From Macrotrachela quadricornifera (taxonomy: Eukaryota; Rotifera; Eurotatoria; Philodinida; Philodinidae), in contig JAJEKB010021681.1 in NCBI GenBank assembly GCA_022393335.1, forward strand, positions 1,385,714-1,449,713: a DNA stretch of 64,000 nt. The letters run 5' to 3'. Below, one piece after another: positions 11,154 through 20,240 of this stretch. A program made the position numbers and the translations under genes. How positions within the stretch are numbered: position 1 is the stretch's first letter; every line of letters starts with the position of its first letter. The notes below the pieces were generated by a model. It saw nothing but the letters and a program-made list of their open reading frames with translations, ran no database searches and had not been told where the DNA came from.

Positions 11154-12149
11154 TCATGAAGATAAACGCAAGATACCACGATCAACATAGTAATATTGAT
11201 GTACACTTCCACTACCTGCAGTCCAAGTATTTAAATCGAAATTTCCTGAGCCTTGTCTACTACCTAAGATTTTGTATACTGTTACAGCTTGTCGATGACG
11301 ATACCAATCAAGACGAGAACCATTGATACATATTTCTGGCTTGTAATTAAGACCATTTTGGTTGAGAAAGAAAACAGTACCAGAGCCATATACTTTACTA
11401 GTACCATTTGATTCAATACAAACAGCTGTTGATTCATCAATACCAATTCCACGACCTACAATTCCATAATCTTGATTCATACGTGCTAGAAATGTAACAA
11501 GACGACCACGTCGATCAGGATTATCAAAATGAGTATCAGTAATAACATTGGATAGATAAGGTTGAGCAAGAAAATCATTATGACCTAAAGTAAGAAATCT
11601 ATTATAAGGATTATTAAGAGCATCATTAGAAGTTAATGTGCCATAAAGAGCCGAAAAATAAGTTCCACCAAGAATAGCACATCCAGCTGATGTACCACCA
11701 ATCGGAATTTGTTTTATATTTCGAAGGTAATTAAGTGCATCTTCTACTTTAGTATCCTTCCAATAGTTGACATAATTAGCTTGATTACCACCAGAAATAT
11801 ATATTGCTTCAGCTCCACGAATAGTTGCTTCAACTTGAAGATCATTGGCTAAAGTACGTGAATTGATCAATAGAGTTTCAACTGAATTTATTGAACCTAA
11901 TCCATATATATAACTATTGTACGCATCTGTCCCAGTTGCTCTTAGTACTACAAAATCACCACCACCCGATTTACGGATCATCCATTGAATAGCTGCATCA
12001 ACATCGTCACCACCACCAACAAGAATAGTACCTCCCGATGTTGGACGTGTAACATCAGTAATATCACCAATAAGTCCTAACGAAGCAGAACTTAGTGTTT
12101 CACAGATAAATGGTAGTGTACTAAGAAAAATTACAAGTAGAAGAAACAT
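11154..12149 (-). CDS. secreted cyanophycinase-like serine peptidase (family S51)
   Basis: A 331-residue intronless ORF with an ATG start and a hydrophobic N-terminus (MFLLLVIFLSTLPF), a likely signal peptide of about 20 residues. S51 landmarks appear in order: a T-I-L-V-G-G-G strand (41-47), YISGGNQ (117-123), the nucleophile elbow G-T-S-A-G with Ser154, a D-T-H-F motif with His207 followed by RRGRL (213-217), and G-I-D-E-S with Glu239. These match the Ser-His-Glu set known for cyanophycinase and peptidase E relatives. Cyanophycinase cleaves the Asp-Arg polymer cyanophycin. Animals do not make this polymer, so a digestive or other secreted role is inferred, perhaps on dietary bacteria. The bacterial type and the lack of introns suggest horizontal acquisition, though codon use looks like the host. 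The true substrate is unknown. Confidence 0.85.
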   Translation of the reverse strand: MFLLLVIFLSTLPFICETLSSASLGLIGDITDVTRPTSGGTILVGGGDDVDAAIQWMIRKSGGGDFVVLRATGTDAYNSYIYGLGSINSVETLLINSRTLANDLQVEATIRGAEAIYISGGNQANYVNYWKDTKVEDALNYLRNIKQIPIGGTSAGCAILGGTYFSALYGTLTSNDALNNPYNRFLTLGHNDFLAQPYLSNVITDTHFDNPDRRGRLVTFLARMNQDYGIVGRGIGIDESTAVCIESNGTSKVYGSGTVFFLNQNGLNYKPEICINGSRLDWYRHRQAVTVYKILGSRQGSGNFDLNTWTAGSGSVHQYYYVDRGILRLSS

Positions 12150-13367
12150 GACTCAATCTATGTAAAAATGCTCGTATAAAATCGAAACAAAATAAGAAAA
12201 AAAAAACAAATTAGTAAAAGAGAGACGAAATGATCGATGATATACTCGATAATATTTTTATTGATTCAAGGATCAATGAAATTGAAACTATATACCATTA
12301 TTTTTTGTTATTTATTAAGAAAGTTGGAAGATTATATTAGCATCAAAAAATGAATAAATAATAAAGAGTGATCCATAAGTAAGGAACCGAACTAAAAATT
12401 GAATATCTCTATTACGATTCGACCAAATGAACTCATTTTTTTTACCAACAACATAGGCATGTTCAAAGTTTATATCCATAAAGTCATACCTTAAGAGATC
12501 CTTTGTTAAGTATAACTATTGACTTCAACAAGAAAAATGTTTACTTTTTCACAGATAGTTTATATATATGAAGATATTCAATTTTTATTTCGATTGCGTT
12601 ACTTATGGATTACCTTGTATTTCTTATCTTCATTATTAATATTCCTTATACTATTTTACTAATAATTATAAAATTTTATGTTATTGTCATTTTGTTTCCT
12701 ATATGAATTTTTGCACATTCTTGTTTATTGATCAAATCATGAAACATTCGCCTGTTTCATACTTTTCATACAATAAAATTGAAGAATACTTCTCAGCATG
12801 CTTTTTTTAATTATACATTCTTAAGAAAGTGAAGCATGTTTTTGTCTTGAAAAAAAGAAATTCTATTGAATATCGAACGATTAATTGCAATAATGATAAT
12901 GATGAATAAATAAATGAAGTTTGTACTACAAGACTTCGATATTTCACATTTGAAATATATTTAAAAGAATGAACAGTAATATTGAGATTGATATAAATAA
13001 TTATAAAAGCATAAATATTTTTTTAATATGATATACATATATATATGATCAAACAATCAACCAGTGAAATTTTGTTTTTTCTGTTCTGCATATTTTATTG
13101 ATTTAGTCATGTGTCAAAAACTGAATAGATACTTTTCTATTCATATTATTAATTTAATTACATTTTATTTAATGAATAAAATCAATAATAATTTTTATAT
13201 TGTTATTCAATTGAAATTAAATTTGAAACTTTATTTTCTATTTCATATAAAATAAAAAAATATTTAGTTTTGTTCGCTATTCAACTTTTTTTTCTATCAA
13301 TATTAAATGTAATTTTTTTTATTTGATTTTGCAAATAACAAGAATTAGAAAAAAAGAAATATTCAAT
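12150..13367. other. intergenic, no gene recognised
   Basis: AT-rich; the upstream flank of the S51 gene and the downstream flank of the next minus-strand gene. Short plus-strand frames near 13064 are hydrophobic low-complexity translations without support. Confidence 0.55.
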
Positions 13368-14183
13368 TCATGGTTCGAAATCAATTGAATCTAATGGATG
13401 AGCAGATTCATCATGTCCATCATTAATAATTATTGTTGGATGTCTTTCAATAGCTTGTAATTGACGATTATTATGATTATAATGATCAATACGACGATGA
13501 TTCATTATTATTGGTTGTTGATATTGATAAAAATATCCATTAAATAATTGACTATCTTCATCATCTAAATCTGAATAATGTTCTTCATTTTGTACATTTT
13601 CATCTTCAGAAAATGCATTTTGATTTGGTCGTTTTATTTGTGCACTAGTAGGAGGTGATGGAGCAGATGGACGTTTTATTGGTGATATAATACGATCACC
13701 AGGTGATGTATATGTTGCTGCACGATGTGCAGTATTTGTAATACATTGTGGTAAATCTTCATCAAGATCCATAACATTTGACATTGTTGGTAAAACAGGA
13801 CGTTTATTAAGTGTTGATAAATGACCACGTTGTATTGGTGTAAAATGATTAAATATTTGTTTTTTTGTTTGAATTTGTTTTGGTGATGTTAAAATTGTTT
13901 CTGTACGAAAAAATGTATTATTAGTTGAATTAGTATTAGGTATAGATATATCAGGTAATGGAGGATATTTTTTAACAGGTACATCAATATGATTTTGATC
14001 AGATATTGAATTATTTGAAATAATAAATGATTGTTCACGTGCAATTTCACGAAAATCATCAATTGTTGAACGAATTATAGGAATGGTAGCAGTTGTTGTC
14101 GTATTTGGATGATTTTGTTGAGATGTTGAACCATTTACAATAGTTAAACGTGGAGTAGTATTATTATTACTGTACATAGTCAT
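13368..14183 (-). CDS. disordered Ser/Thr-Pro-rich protein of unknown function
   Basis: A 271-residue ORF with an ATG start and a second ATG two codons later. The sequence is low-complexity and probably disordered: Asn/Thr-rich at the N-terminus, several S-P or T-P sites in the middle (LTSPKQ, TSPGD, ISPIKRPSAPSPP), an acidic block (SEDENVQNEEHYSDLDDED) and a His/Asn-rich end. Lys-Arg-Pro clusters could act as nuclear signals. A good acceptor (TTTTCTAG) lies just upstream of the ATG on the minus strand at about 14194, so a 5' non-coding or coding exon probably precedes it; I could not place that exon. The composition suggests a phosphorylated regulatory protein, but no family is recognised. 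Confidence 0.6.
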   Translation of the reverse strand: MTMYSNNNTTPRLTIVNGSTSQQNHPNTTTTATIPIIRSTIDDFREIAREQSFIISNNSISDQNHIDVPVKKYPPLPDISIPNTNSTNNTFFRTETILTSPKQIQTKKQIFNHFTPIQRGHLSTLNKRPVLPTMSNVMDLDEDLPQCITNTAHRAATYTSPGDRIISPIKRPSAPSPPTSAQIKRPNQNAFSEDENVQNEEHYSDLDDEDSQLFNGYFYQYQQPIIMNHRRIDHYNHNNRQLQAIERHPTIIINDGHDESAHPLDSIDFEP

Positions 14184-14863
14184 ATTAGATAATCTAGAAA
14201 AAAAAAATAAAAATCAAATGAATGATTTTATATTTATTGTAAAAGAAATCTATTTCAATTATGTCTATAAAAATAATCAGTACTTAGTTATGTTATTTTA
14301 TTATATGTACAAATTTTTTTTTTCTTCTTTATAAAAATTTTTATAATGAGTAAGTACCTTATGTTTGTATGTATACATATATAAACGTCAATCACCTAGC
14401 ACATAAAAGAAAAAAAAAGATGATGATGATGATGATGATGATGTGAATTGGAATTCTTTTCTTTTTCTGCTTTTTTTTGATTTTTCTTTAATGTATGTTA
14501 TTTTTTTACGACAACTAGAAAAAAAGAATAAGAAAAGAGGGTTACTAAAACAACAATAACAACATGTGCATAAGACAGAAAAAAATAAAGTGAAGTAAAC
14601 AGGAAATCCGTTCATACATCTTGTCCTGAAAATATAAAAATTTAACAAAAGAAAAGTAATAAGAATTTAGAGCATATTTTTCTTTAACATATAAACATTT
14701 TCTTATTATATATATATATATATTATATTCGTAAATTATCTAAAACAATTCATATTATGTAAACATATATTAGAGAAGAGAAAAGAAACAATAATAATGA
14801 CAATATAATACTATAATATTTCACTGAAGGCAGTCATATGATTGTTGATTTTAATAAAAAATA
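14184..14863. other. intergenic with (GAT)8 microsatellite
   Basis: Contains an uninterrupted GAT microsatellite at 14419-14443 next to poly-A tracts, and a TA-dinucleotide tract near 14709-14724. No gene seen. It may include the 5' untranslated exon of the gene at 13368-14183. Confidence 0.6.
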
Positions 14864-15785
14864 TTAAAGTATCGTCGAATAATCTTCTTGAATTGCTTGT
14901 CGGATTAAATTGAAAAAATGAGTTGCGTCCATTGATTGTATAAAATTAACATTTCGTACATAAGATGGTGTCAGTAGTTTTTGTCAAACATGAATATTAA
15001 CATCGGTAAATGCATAAACAGTATTGGTAATATGATTAAAATGAGCAAAAAAAGTGGCTGCTCCTGCTTCATCGCACATTGGAAGATTTCTTTGATAGTA
15101 CTTAACAATGAGTGTTAGGCAGGGATTAACTTTACTAGTGATGCTATCGATGTAAAATGAATCATGAATGACTATCTGTGCAGCTCGACCAACAAGAATG
15201 ATAGAAGGAAAATTAGTAGTGAGTACAATGAATGCAGCTTCGAGATCAAAGGGAAGATTGAAGACTGAATTTAAGTCGGTTTGATAAACTGAACCAATAA
15301 CCTGAATATAAAGAAATTAATATTTATTTGAGCAAGATTTGTATCTATATAGCAACCTTGTATAAAGATCTCTTTAACATTACTTGCAAATGTTGAATTT
15401 AGTCTTATTGTTAAAACAATATTTGTTAAACAGTCCTAAAGCCAAGATCGATAAGAAAGTTGGCTGCATTCATATTCTGAGCTTTCGATGTTGGAAAACC
15501 TTTTGGCAAAACAGATAATACAATACGTGTTGGATTTCCACCTACTAGTAGATCTTGACCATCAGTTTCAGTTGTTAAATTTTGCTTTGTAAATATTTTT
15601 GTTCATGGAATTTTGTCATGTTTCCATACGAAAGTGAGTGTTTTGAGAGTAGATAATTAGTATCTTTATCAACTGGAATTTTAGTACTGAGAGTATTTAA
15701 TTCAAGAAAACGTAATACATGTTATATGATATGATCCATCCAACTGTTACCAACTACTTCTATCGTAGCATCAAGTAAGAGTAAA
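14864..15785 (-). pseudogene. decayed inosine-uridine-type nucleoside hydrolase
   Basis: Translating the minus strand in pieces gives clear nucleoside-hydrolase-like sequence. The 5' piece (about 15577-15785) reads IEVVGNSWMDHI then HVLRFLELN and KIPVDK, matching the GVTVVxGN ... NVLRLLEL ... IPVY region. The 3' piece (14864-15301) begins after a CAG acceptor and includes FNLPFDLEAAFIVL (compare FNxxxDPEAAxIVF) and VKYYQRNLPMCDEAGAA. The gene is broken: TAA at 15722-15724, TAA at 15575-15577, a frame change after the second stop, and TGA at 14984-14986. The N-terminal Asp-rich metal/ribose-binding motif is missing upstream of 15785. Intact relatives hydrolyse the N-glycosidic bond of nucleosides; this copy cannot encode a working enzyme. 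Confidence 0.7.
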
Positions 15786-16248
15786 ACAAAAATAAATCAA
15801 GCTGAACCAAACTAATTGTTTAGACAATGTACAGAAGAAATATAGATATATAAATAAAAGAAAAGCTATCGTACACTTGTTTTATACATGAAGACAATAA
15901 GTATTCGTTTTTTTTTCTTTTATGTTCCGCTCATTGTATATTCATATTTCTTTCCTATTCTCTTTCTTTTCGTTACATACTATTAATTCATATATTTCAC
16001 ATTAAGAATTACACATAAATCAATTTCAATGAAAGAATTCATTGAAATGTTGTCTCTTTTTCTTCCTTTAAATAATTCTCAAATGATAAAAAAAAGATAT
16101 ATTACTAAAATATTATATCGATCATTCGTGTAGAATAACGAACAACCAAATAAGTTTCTATTTATGATTTGTGAATAAACAGTTGATTTATCTTCTGCAT
16201 CTTTTTATTATATTTAAATGAAAATGATTAAATTTATTAAATATTCTA
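15786..16248. other. intergenic between the nucleoside hydrolase relic and the fusion gene
   Basis: Pyrimidine-rich and AT-rich DNA without coding signal. Minus-strand AATAAA signals at about 16204-16209 and 16233-16238 fit 3' processing of the upstream fusion gene. Confidence 0.55.
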
Positions 16249-18999
16249 TTAATCTGATAATTTAGAAAATCTTTTATTTGATTCAGGAAAATCTACTCCT
16301 AGAATAAATCCAGAAAATAATCCAAATAATATTGATGGTATTATATATTCATATTTGCAAATAAAATTTAAACGAATATTATCATCACATGGAATCATAC
16401 TTATAAAAATTCCAATGAATAAAAATCCTATTGACATCCATTGATAAATCTTTAATTTACACCAAATAATTGTTTGAATTTCACCTCGATATGCTTCTTC
16501 AACAAATCGACTAAGACCAATTAAAATAAAATAAAGACTAATTAATAAACATAATGCAACATTTGAATACCAAAGTCTCCATAGAATCATTCCAATAATA
16601 ATATTAGCGAGTATTGAATAACCTGCTGTTATATGAATATAAGTATTTTTTAATTGTGATAATGAACATACACGTGATTTTGGATTTGTAATTAATATTC
16701 CAATAAATTTATTTGTTGATTTACCATGACAACATCCTTGTATAATACATCGTAAACGACCAATTGCTTGTATCCAAGGACTAGCTAAAGCATATGCAGA
16801 TAAAATTGAAATAATTGGAATATTAAATAACCATGAAGCAAGAATTGATCCAATAATACCGCCTGTAATACAACCAAAATAACCAAATGGTCGAGATAAT
16901 CCAGAAGATGTTTCAATAAATTGTGCCCATATTGATGCAGTAATTAATGATAAACAACTTACGAGAAATAGAGCATAAACATGATTAATAAGTGAACATA
17001 AAATAAAAAAACCAATAAATCCACTTAAAAAACCATAAAAACTATGATTGATAATACGTAATTTACCAAATCTATAAGCTGTCCATGAATTACCTAAATT
17101 TTCAAAATAATTTCTTATATAAATCCATAATATTTCTCTTTGAATACAAATAATAAATAATATAAAACCTGCTATAACATCAATAATACTATGCATTCCT
17201 GTTGTTATACAACTAATAGAAATAAATGTAGATAAAATATAAAATATAAATTTATATTTTAAAAATCTTAAAGAATAATAATAAGCTGATAAATATGCCC
17301 ATGATACATGAAATGATGGAAAAGCACCTGTTGGTCCATCAATATTTCGTTCATAAAATAATAATTTTCCTAAAATTGTTTTTGGAATAAATTCTCTTGG
17401 TATAGCAATAAATGGAAAAATAAATTGTAAATAAATACCAATACTAACATTTATTAAACCAGCAAAAATAAATGAACGAATTTGTTGTTTTGTTTGTAAA
17501 AAAAATGGTAAAAATATTATATATGGATAAGCAAAAAGATAAAATAATTCTGTTGATTCAATAACAGGAATATTATATTCAAATTTAAAATAAGTTGATA
17601 TAGAATTTAATGGAATACCTATAAATATAATACATTGATAAAATATTAACCAAGGAATTAAAACTAAACAATAAATTGATATAATATCTTTTAATTGAGA
17701 TTTCATATTAATATTTTCAGGTATAGTTATTAATGGTTTCCAAATATATTCAGGAAATCGTTTTTTTAAATCTTCATTTTCATATCCATATATAAGTGCA
17801 AACCATGATAATGTTAAAATAGGAGAAACTAACCAAAATCCACTTTTTGATTCATTATATATTGATAAACCGAAACTTAATAATGAACTTCCAATATATA
17901 ATGGATGTGAAAATATTTTATATATACCTGTTGTAACTAATTTTGATGGTGGATAAGCATTCATTGGTAAACCATTACCTTTAAACCATAAATCTAACAT
18001 TGATATAATCATTAAAATTATACCAAATAATATTAATAAAAAAGATCCAATAGAATTTATTGGTATAGGAAGATGAATATATTTTTCTGTTTGTTTTGAC
18101 CAAAAAATTAATATTAATGGAAGTAAAATCATAAAAAATGAACCATAAAATATCTTTCCAAAAATATTTTTCTTTGGTTTCCAATTAACATTTTCATGTA
18201 TAGACCAACCTTGTGCAATTAAACAATTATTTTCATATAATTTACTCCAAGTTTGCCATTTACATTCATTTATATTAAAAAATCCTGATGGAAATATTTT
18301 TTTAATCCATGAAAATTTATCAAATACAGTTTTTATTAATGGTCCATTACGTAATGTATATTTTTCAGATAAAATTAAACGATAATTTTCAAATTCTAAC
18401 ATATTATCATTAATAATTCCATTAATATATTTTATTCCATTATAAAATATTAAAAATTTTTCTTCTTTACCTTCCCAACGAATCCAAATAATATATTGAT
18501 TTTCACATAAAAATCTTCCCCATCGTAATATATTAATTGGTATATGCCAAGGTTTTAATGTTAATGTTAATCTTTCAACATAACCAAAACCTTGATATAT
18601 TTTATCATCAATATTTATTTGTCCATATGCATTTGGCATAAAACATTCCCATAAAATATATCCATTTTTATTTTCATATAATTTTTCAATAATTAATTCA
18701 TTTTTTGATTCCCATTTACCGGATAATTTCATAGAATTAATATAAAAAATTTTATTATCTAATATTGGTGGTTTATAATTTAAAAATGTTGCTTTTGATA
18801 TTAAATTAGATTTTTCAAGAAATTGTAAAATATTTGTAAAACTAAGTTTTAAAAAGTTCCATTCAACTTCTCCTAAATAAATAATTGTTGTATCACCAGT
18901 TTTTTCATCAATTACATCAGCATACCATTTATAAATATGAAAATTTTTTCTTACAGCCATATAGATAAAAATCTTAAATAAAAAGACTATGCAATACAT
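16249..18999 (-). CDS. four-part membrane protein: beta-rich N-terminus, ICMT-like methyltransferase, PAP2 phosphatase, Lgt-like domain
   Basis: A 916-residue intronless ORF. Residues 1-275 are soluble, aromatic-rich and probably beta-rich (possibly lipocalin/CrtC-like; weak call). From about 280 the protein is a multi-pass membrane protein. Residues 340-425 match the isoprenylcysteine/phospholipid methyltransferase fold: TTGIYKIFSHPLYIG (356-370), then E-N-E-D (407-410) and FPEYIWKPL. Residues 480-620 form a PAP2 domain of the inositolphosphotransferase-like type: F-P-S-F-H-V with His564, and G-M-H-S-I-I-D-V with His603 and Asp607. Residues 650-870 resemble prolipoprotein diacylglyceryl transferase (Lgt): GRLRCIIQGCCHGK (747-760) corresponds to the Lgt GRxxNFxNxExxG region in its Cys-rich paralogue form, and LSRFVEEAYRGE (829-840) to the C-terminal Arg/Glu motif. 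Met14 (ATG at 18960) is an equally likely start. All three enzyme families act on lipids or prenyl groups in membranes. Lgt-type domains are bacterial, so transfer is inferred; codon use is host-like. Confidence 0.8.
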   Translation of the reverse strand: MYCIVFLFKIFIYMAVRKNFHIYKWYADVIDEKTGDTTIIYLGEVEWNFLKLSFTNILQFLEKSNLISKATFLNYKPPILDNKIFYINSMKLSGKWESKNELIIEKLYENKNGYILWECFMPNAYGQINIDDKIYQGFGYVERLTLTLKPWHIPINILRWGRFLCENQYIIWIRWEGKEEKFLIFYNGIKYINGIINDNMLEFENYRLILSEKYTLRNGPLIKTVFDKFSWIKKIFPSGFFNINECKWQTWSKLYENNCLIAQGWSIHENVNWKPKKNIFGKIFYGSFFMILLPLILIFWSKQTEKYIHLPIPINSIGSFLLILFGIILMIISMLDLWFKGNGLPMNAYPPSKLVTTGIYKIFSHPLYIGSSLLSFGLSIYNESKSGFWLVSPILTLSWFALIYGYENEDLKKRFPEYIWKPLITIPENINMKSQLKDIISIYCLVLIPWLIFYQCIIFIGIPLNSISTYFKFEYNIPVIESTELFYLFAYPYIIFLPFFLQTKQQIRSFIFAGLINVSIGIYLQFIFPFIAIPREFIPKTILGKLLFYERNIDGPTGAFPSFHVSWAYLSAYYYSLRFLKYKFIFYILSTFISISCITTGMHSIIDVIAGFILFIICIQREILWIYIRNYFENLGNSWTAYRFGKLRIINHSFYGFLSGFIGFFILCSLINHVYALFLVSCLSLITASIWAQFIETSSGLSRPFGYFGCITGGIIGSILASWLFNIPIISILSAYALASPWIQAIGRLRCIIQGCCHGKSTNKFIGILITNPKSRVCSLSQLKNTYIHITAGYSILANIIIGMILWRLWYSNVALCLLISLYFILIGLSRFVEEAYRGEIQTIIWCKLKIYQWMSIGFLFIGIFISMIPCDDNIRLNFICKYEYIIPSILFGLFSGFILGVDFPESNKRFSKLSD

Positions 19000-19792
19000 A
19001 TCAATGAAAACAAATGTATTACTATTATGATATAATGATATAGAAAAATAAGATATTTAACACATTCGACCCGATTCAGTTTTTTTAGAAAATTTTTTTT
19101 CAAAAGTTAACTTCTAATAAATGTACTTAATGATCTTTTCATTATCTTTAACAGATTTATGTATCATTCTCTTTTTTATATCACTACATAATAAGTCACT
19201 TTTTTTTTGACCAACTGAGTAATAGCTTGAGTTGCTTTTTTGTTCCTCTTCATATTATACAACAGAAAACAACAATCAAGAGAAACTAGCTCGACAACAA
19301 CGAAACATAGTAAAAACCTTCTGTTTTTTTTTGTTTTGATTGTTTTAATGAGAAACATTTCACTGTATAATAAATGATTCAAAAAATAGCTAAGATAAAG
19401 CAGAAAGTACGTATTGTGTAAGCTGCTACGTAAGAAGAAGGAAAGAAAATGTTTTCCTGTTTGATTTCTTGCTAAAATAAAGTACGACCCATCGGTAGGC
19501 CTCATTGGATCGAATATGTTAATGGTCATAATTACGCCCGGTCTAAATGGCAAAAATCCTTTTTTCATATTTCAGTATCAAAATTATTTCACTTTATCTA
19601 TTTATAACTACATTTCATTGTTACAGAATGAAGGTTTTTATTGAAAATCTAAAAATAAAGGACAGGTTAGGTAGCCTGTCTGACCTGTATAATTTATTGG
19701 TCTAATGTGCTTAATCTGTGCTAGGCTTAGAAACCTCGGCCTGTGTCTATCACTGATGGGCAGATCCAGTGTTCTCTTTGAGTCCCGAATTT
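19000..19792. other. intergenic, no supported gene
   Basis: A 130-codon minus-strand frame (19176-19568) has an ATG but no family motif, and Phe/Leu runs that come from poly-T tracts. The GC content rises after 19650, where the sequence looks like mobile-element debris leading into the fold-back repeat. Confidence 0.5.
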
Positions 19793-20240
19793 CCAGAGCG
19801 TCGAAATCTGGATATTTGAGAAGAATTTATTTTTGAAACGCTTCAATTTCGAGAGAAATAGACCCAAAATACCTTAAGCAGTAGAAAGTGGTATTCTAGA
19901 AAATAGCTTTTGTTAGTTTATACCATTCGAAGAAGGTCACAAATGGAATCCAAGACCATATTCAGATTCTTCGTGAACATGTACGACAAACCAAACTAAA
20001 AATGACTTCATTTTACGAAGATATTGACTATTGCGTACGTATTCACTACTCAGCTTCTGCACAACGACACAGGTATCTTGTTTTAATAGTGTAAACTATC
20101 AAAAACTATATGCTAGAATTGTACAAAAAGAAACCGGTCTTTTAGTTTTTACTGCTTAAACTATTTTGAGTGTATCTTTCTCGAAATTGAAGCACTGCAC
20201 AAATAAACTTTTCTCAAATACTCAGAATTCGAAGCTGTAC
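19793..20240. repeat. fold-back element with about 95-bp imperfect terminal inverted repeats
   Basis: The left arm at about 19793-19887 and the reverse complement of the right arm at 20146-20240 align over their whole length at roughly three matches in four. Shared blocks include TATTTGAGAA, GCTTCAATTTCGAGA, CAAAATA and TTAAGCAGTA. The 258-bp spacer has no coding signal. This is most simply a non-autonomous DNA transposon or fold-back repeat, old enough to have diverged. The outer limits are uncertain. Confidence 0.65.

Noticed and set aside
14388..14648. minus-strand ORF ending in poly-Ser/Phe
   Set aside because: The Ser run is the GAT microsatellite read in one frame and the Phe run a poly-A tract; no start context.
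19176..19568. 130-codon minus-strand ORF with ATG
   Set aside because: No family motif; much of it translates poly-T and AT-rich sequence, and no splice partners were found.
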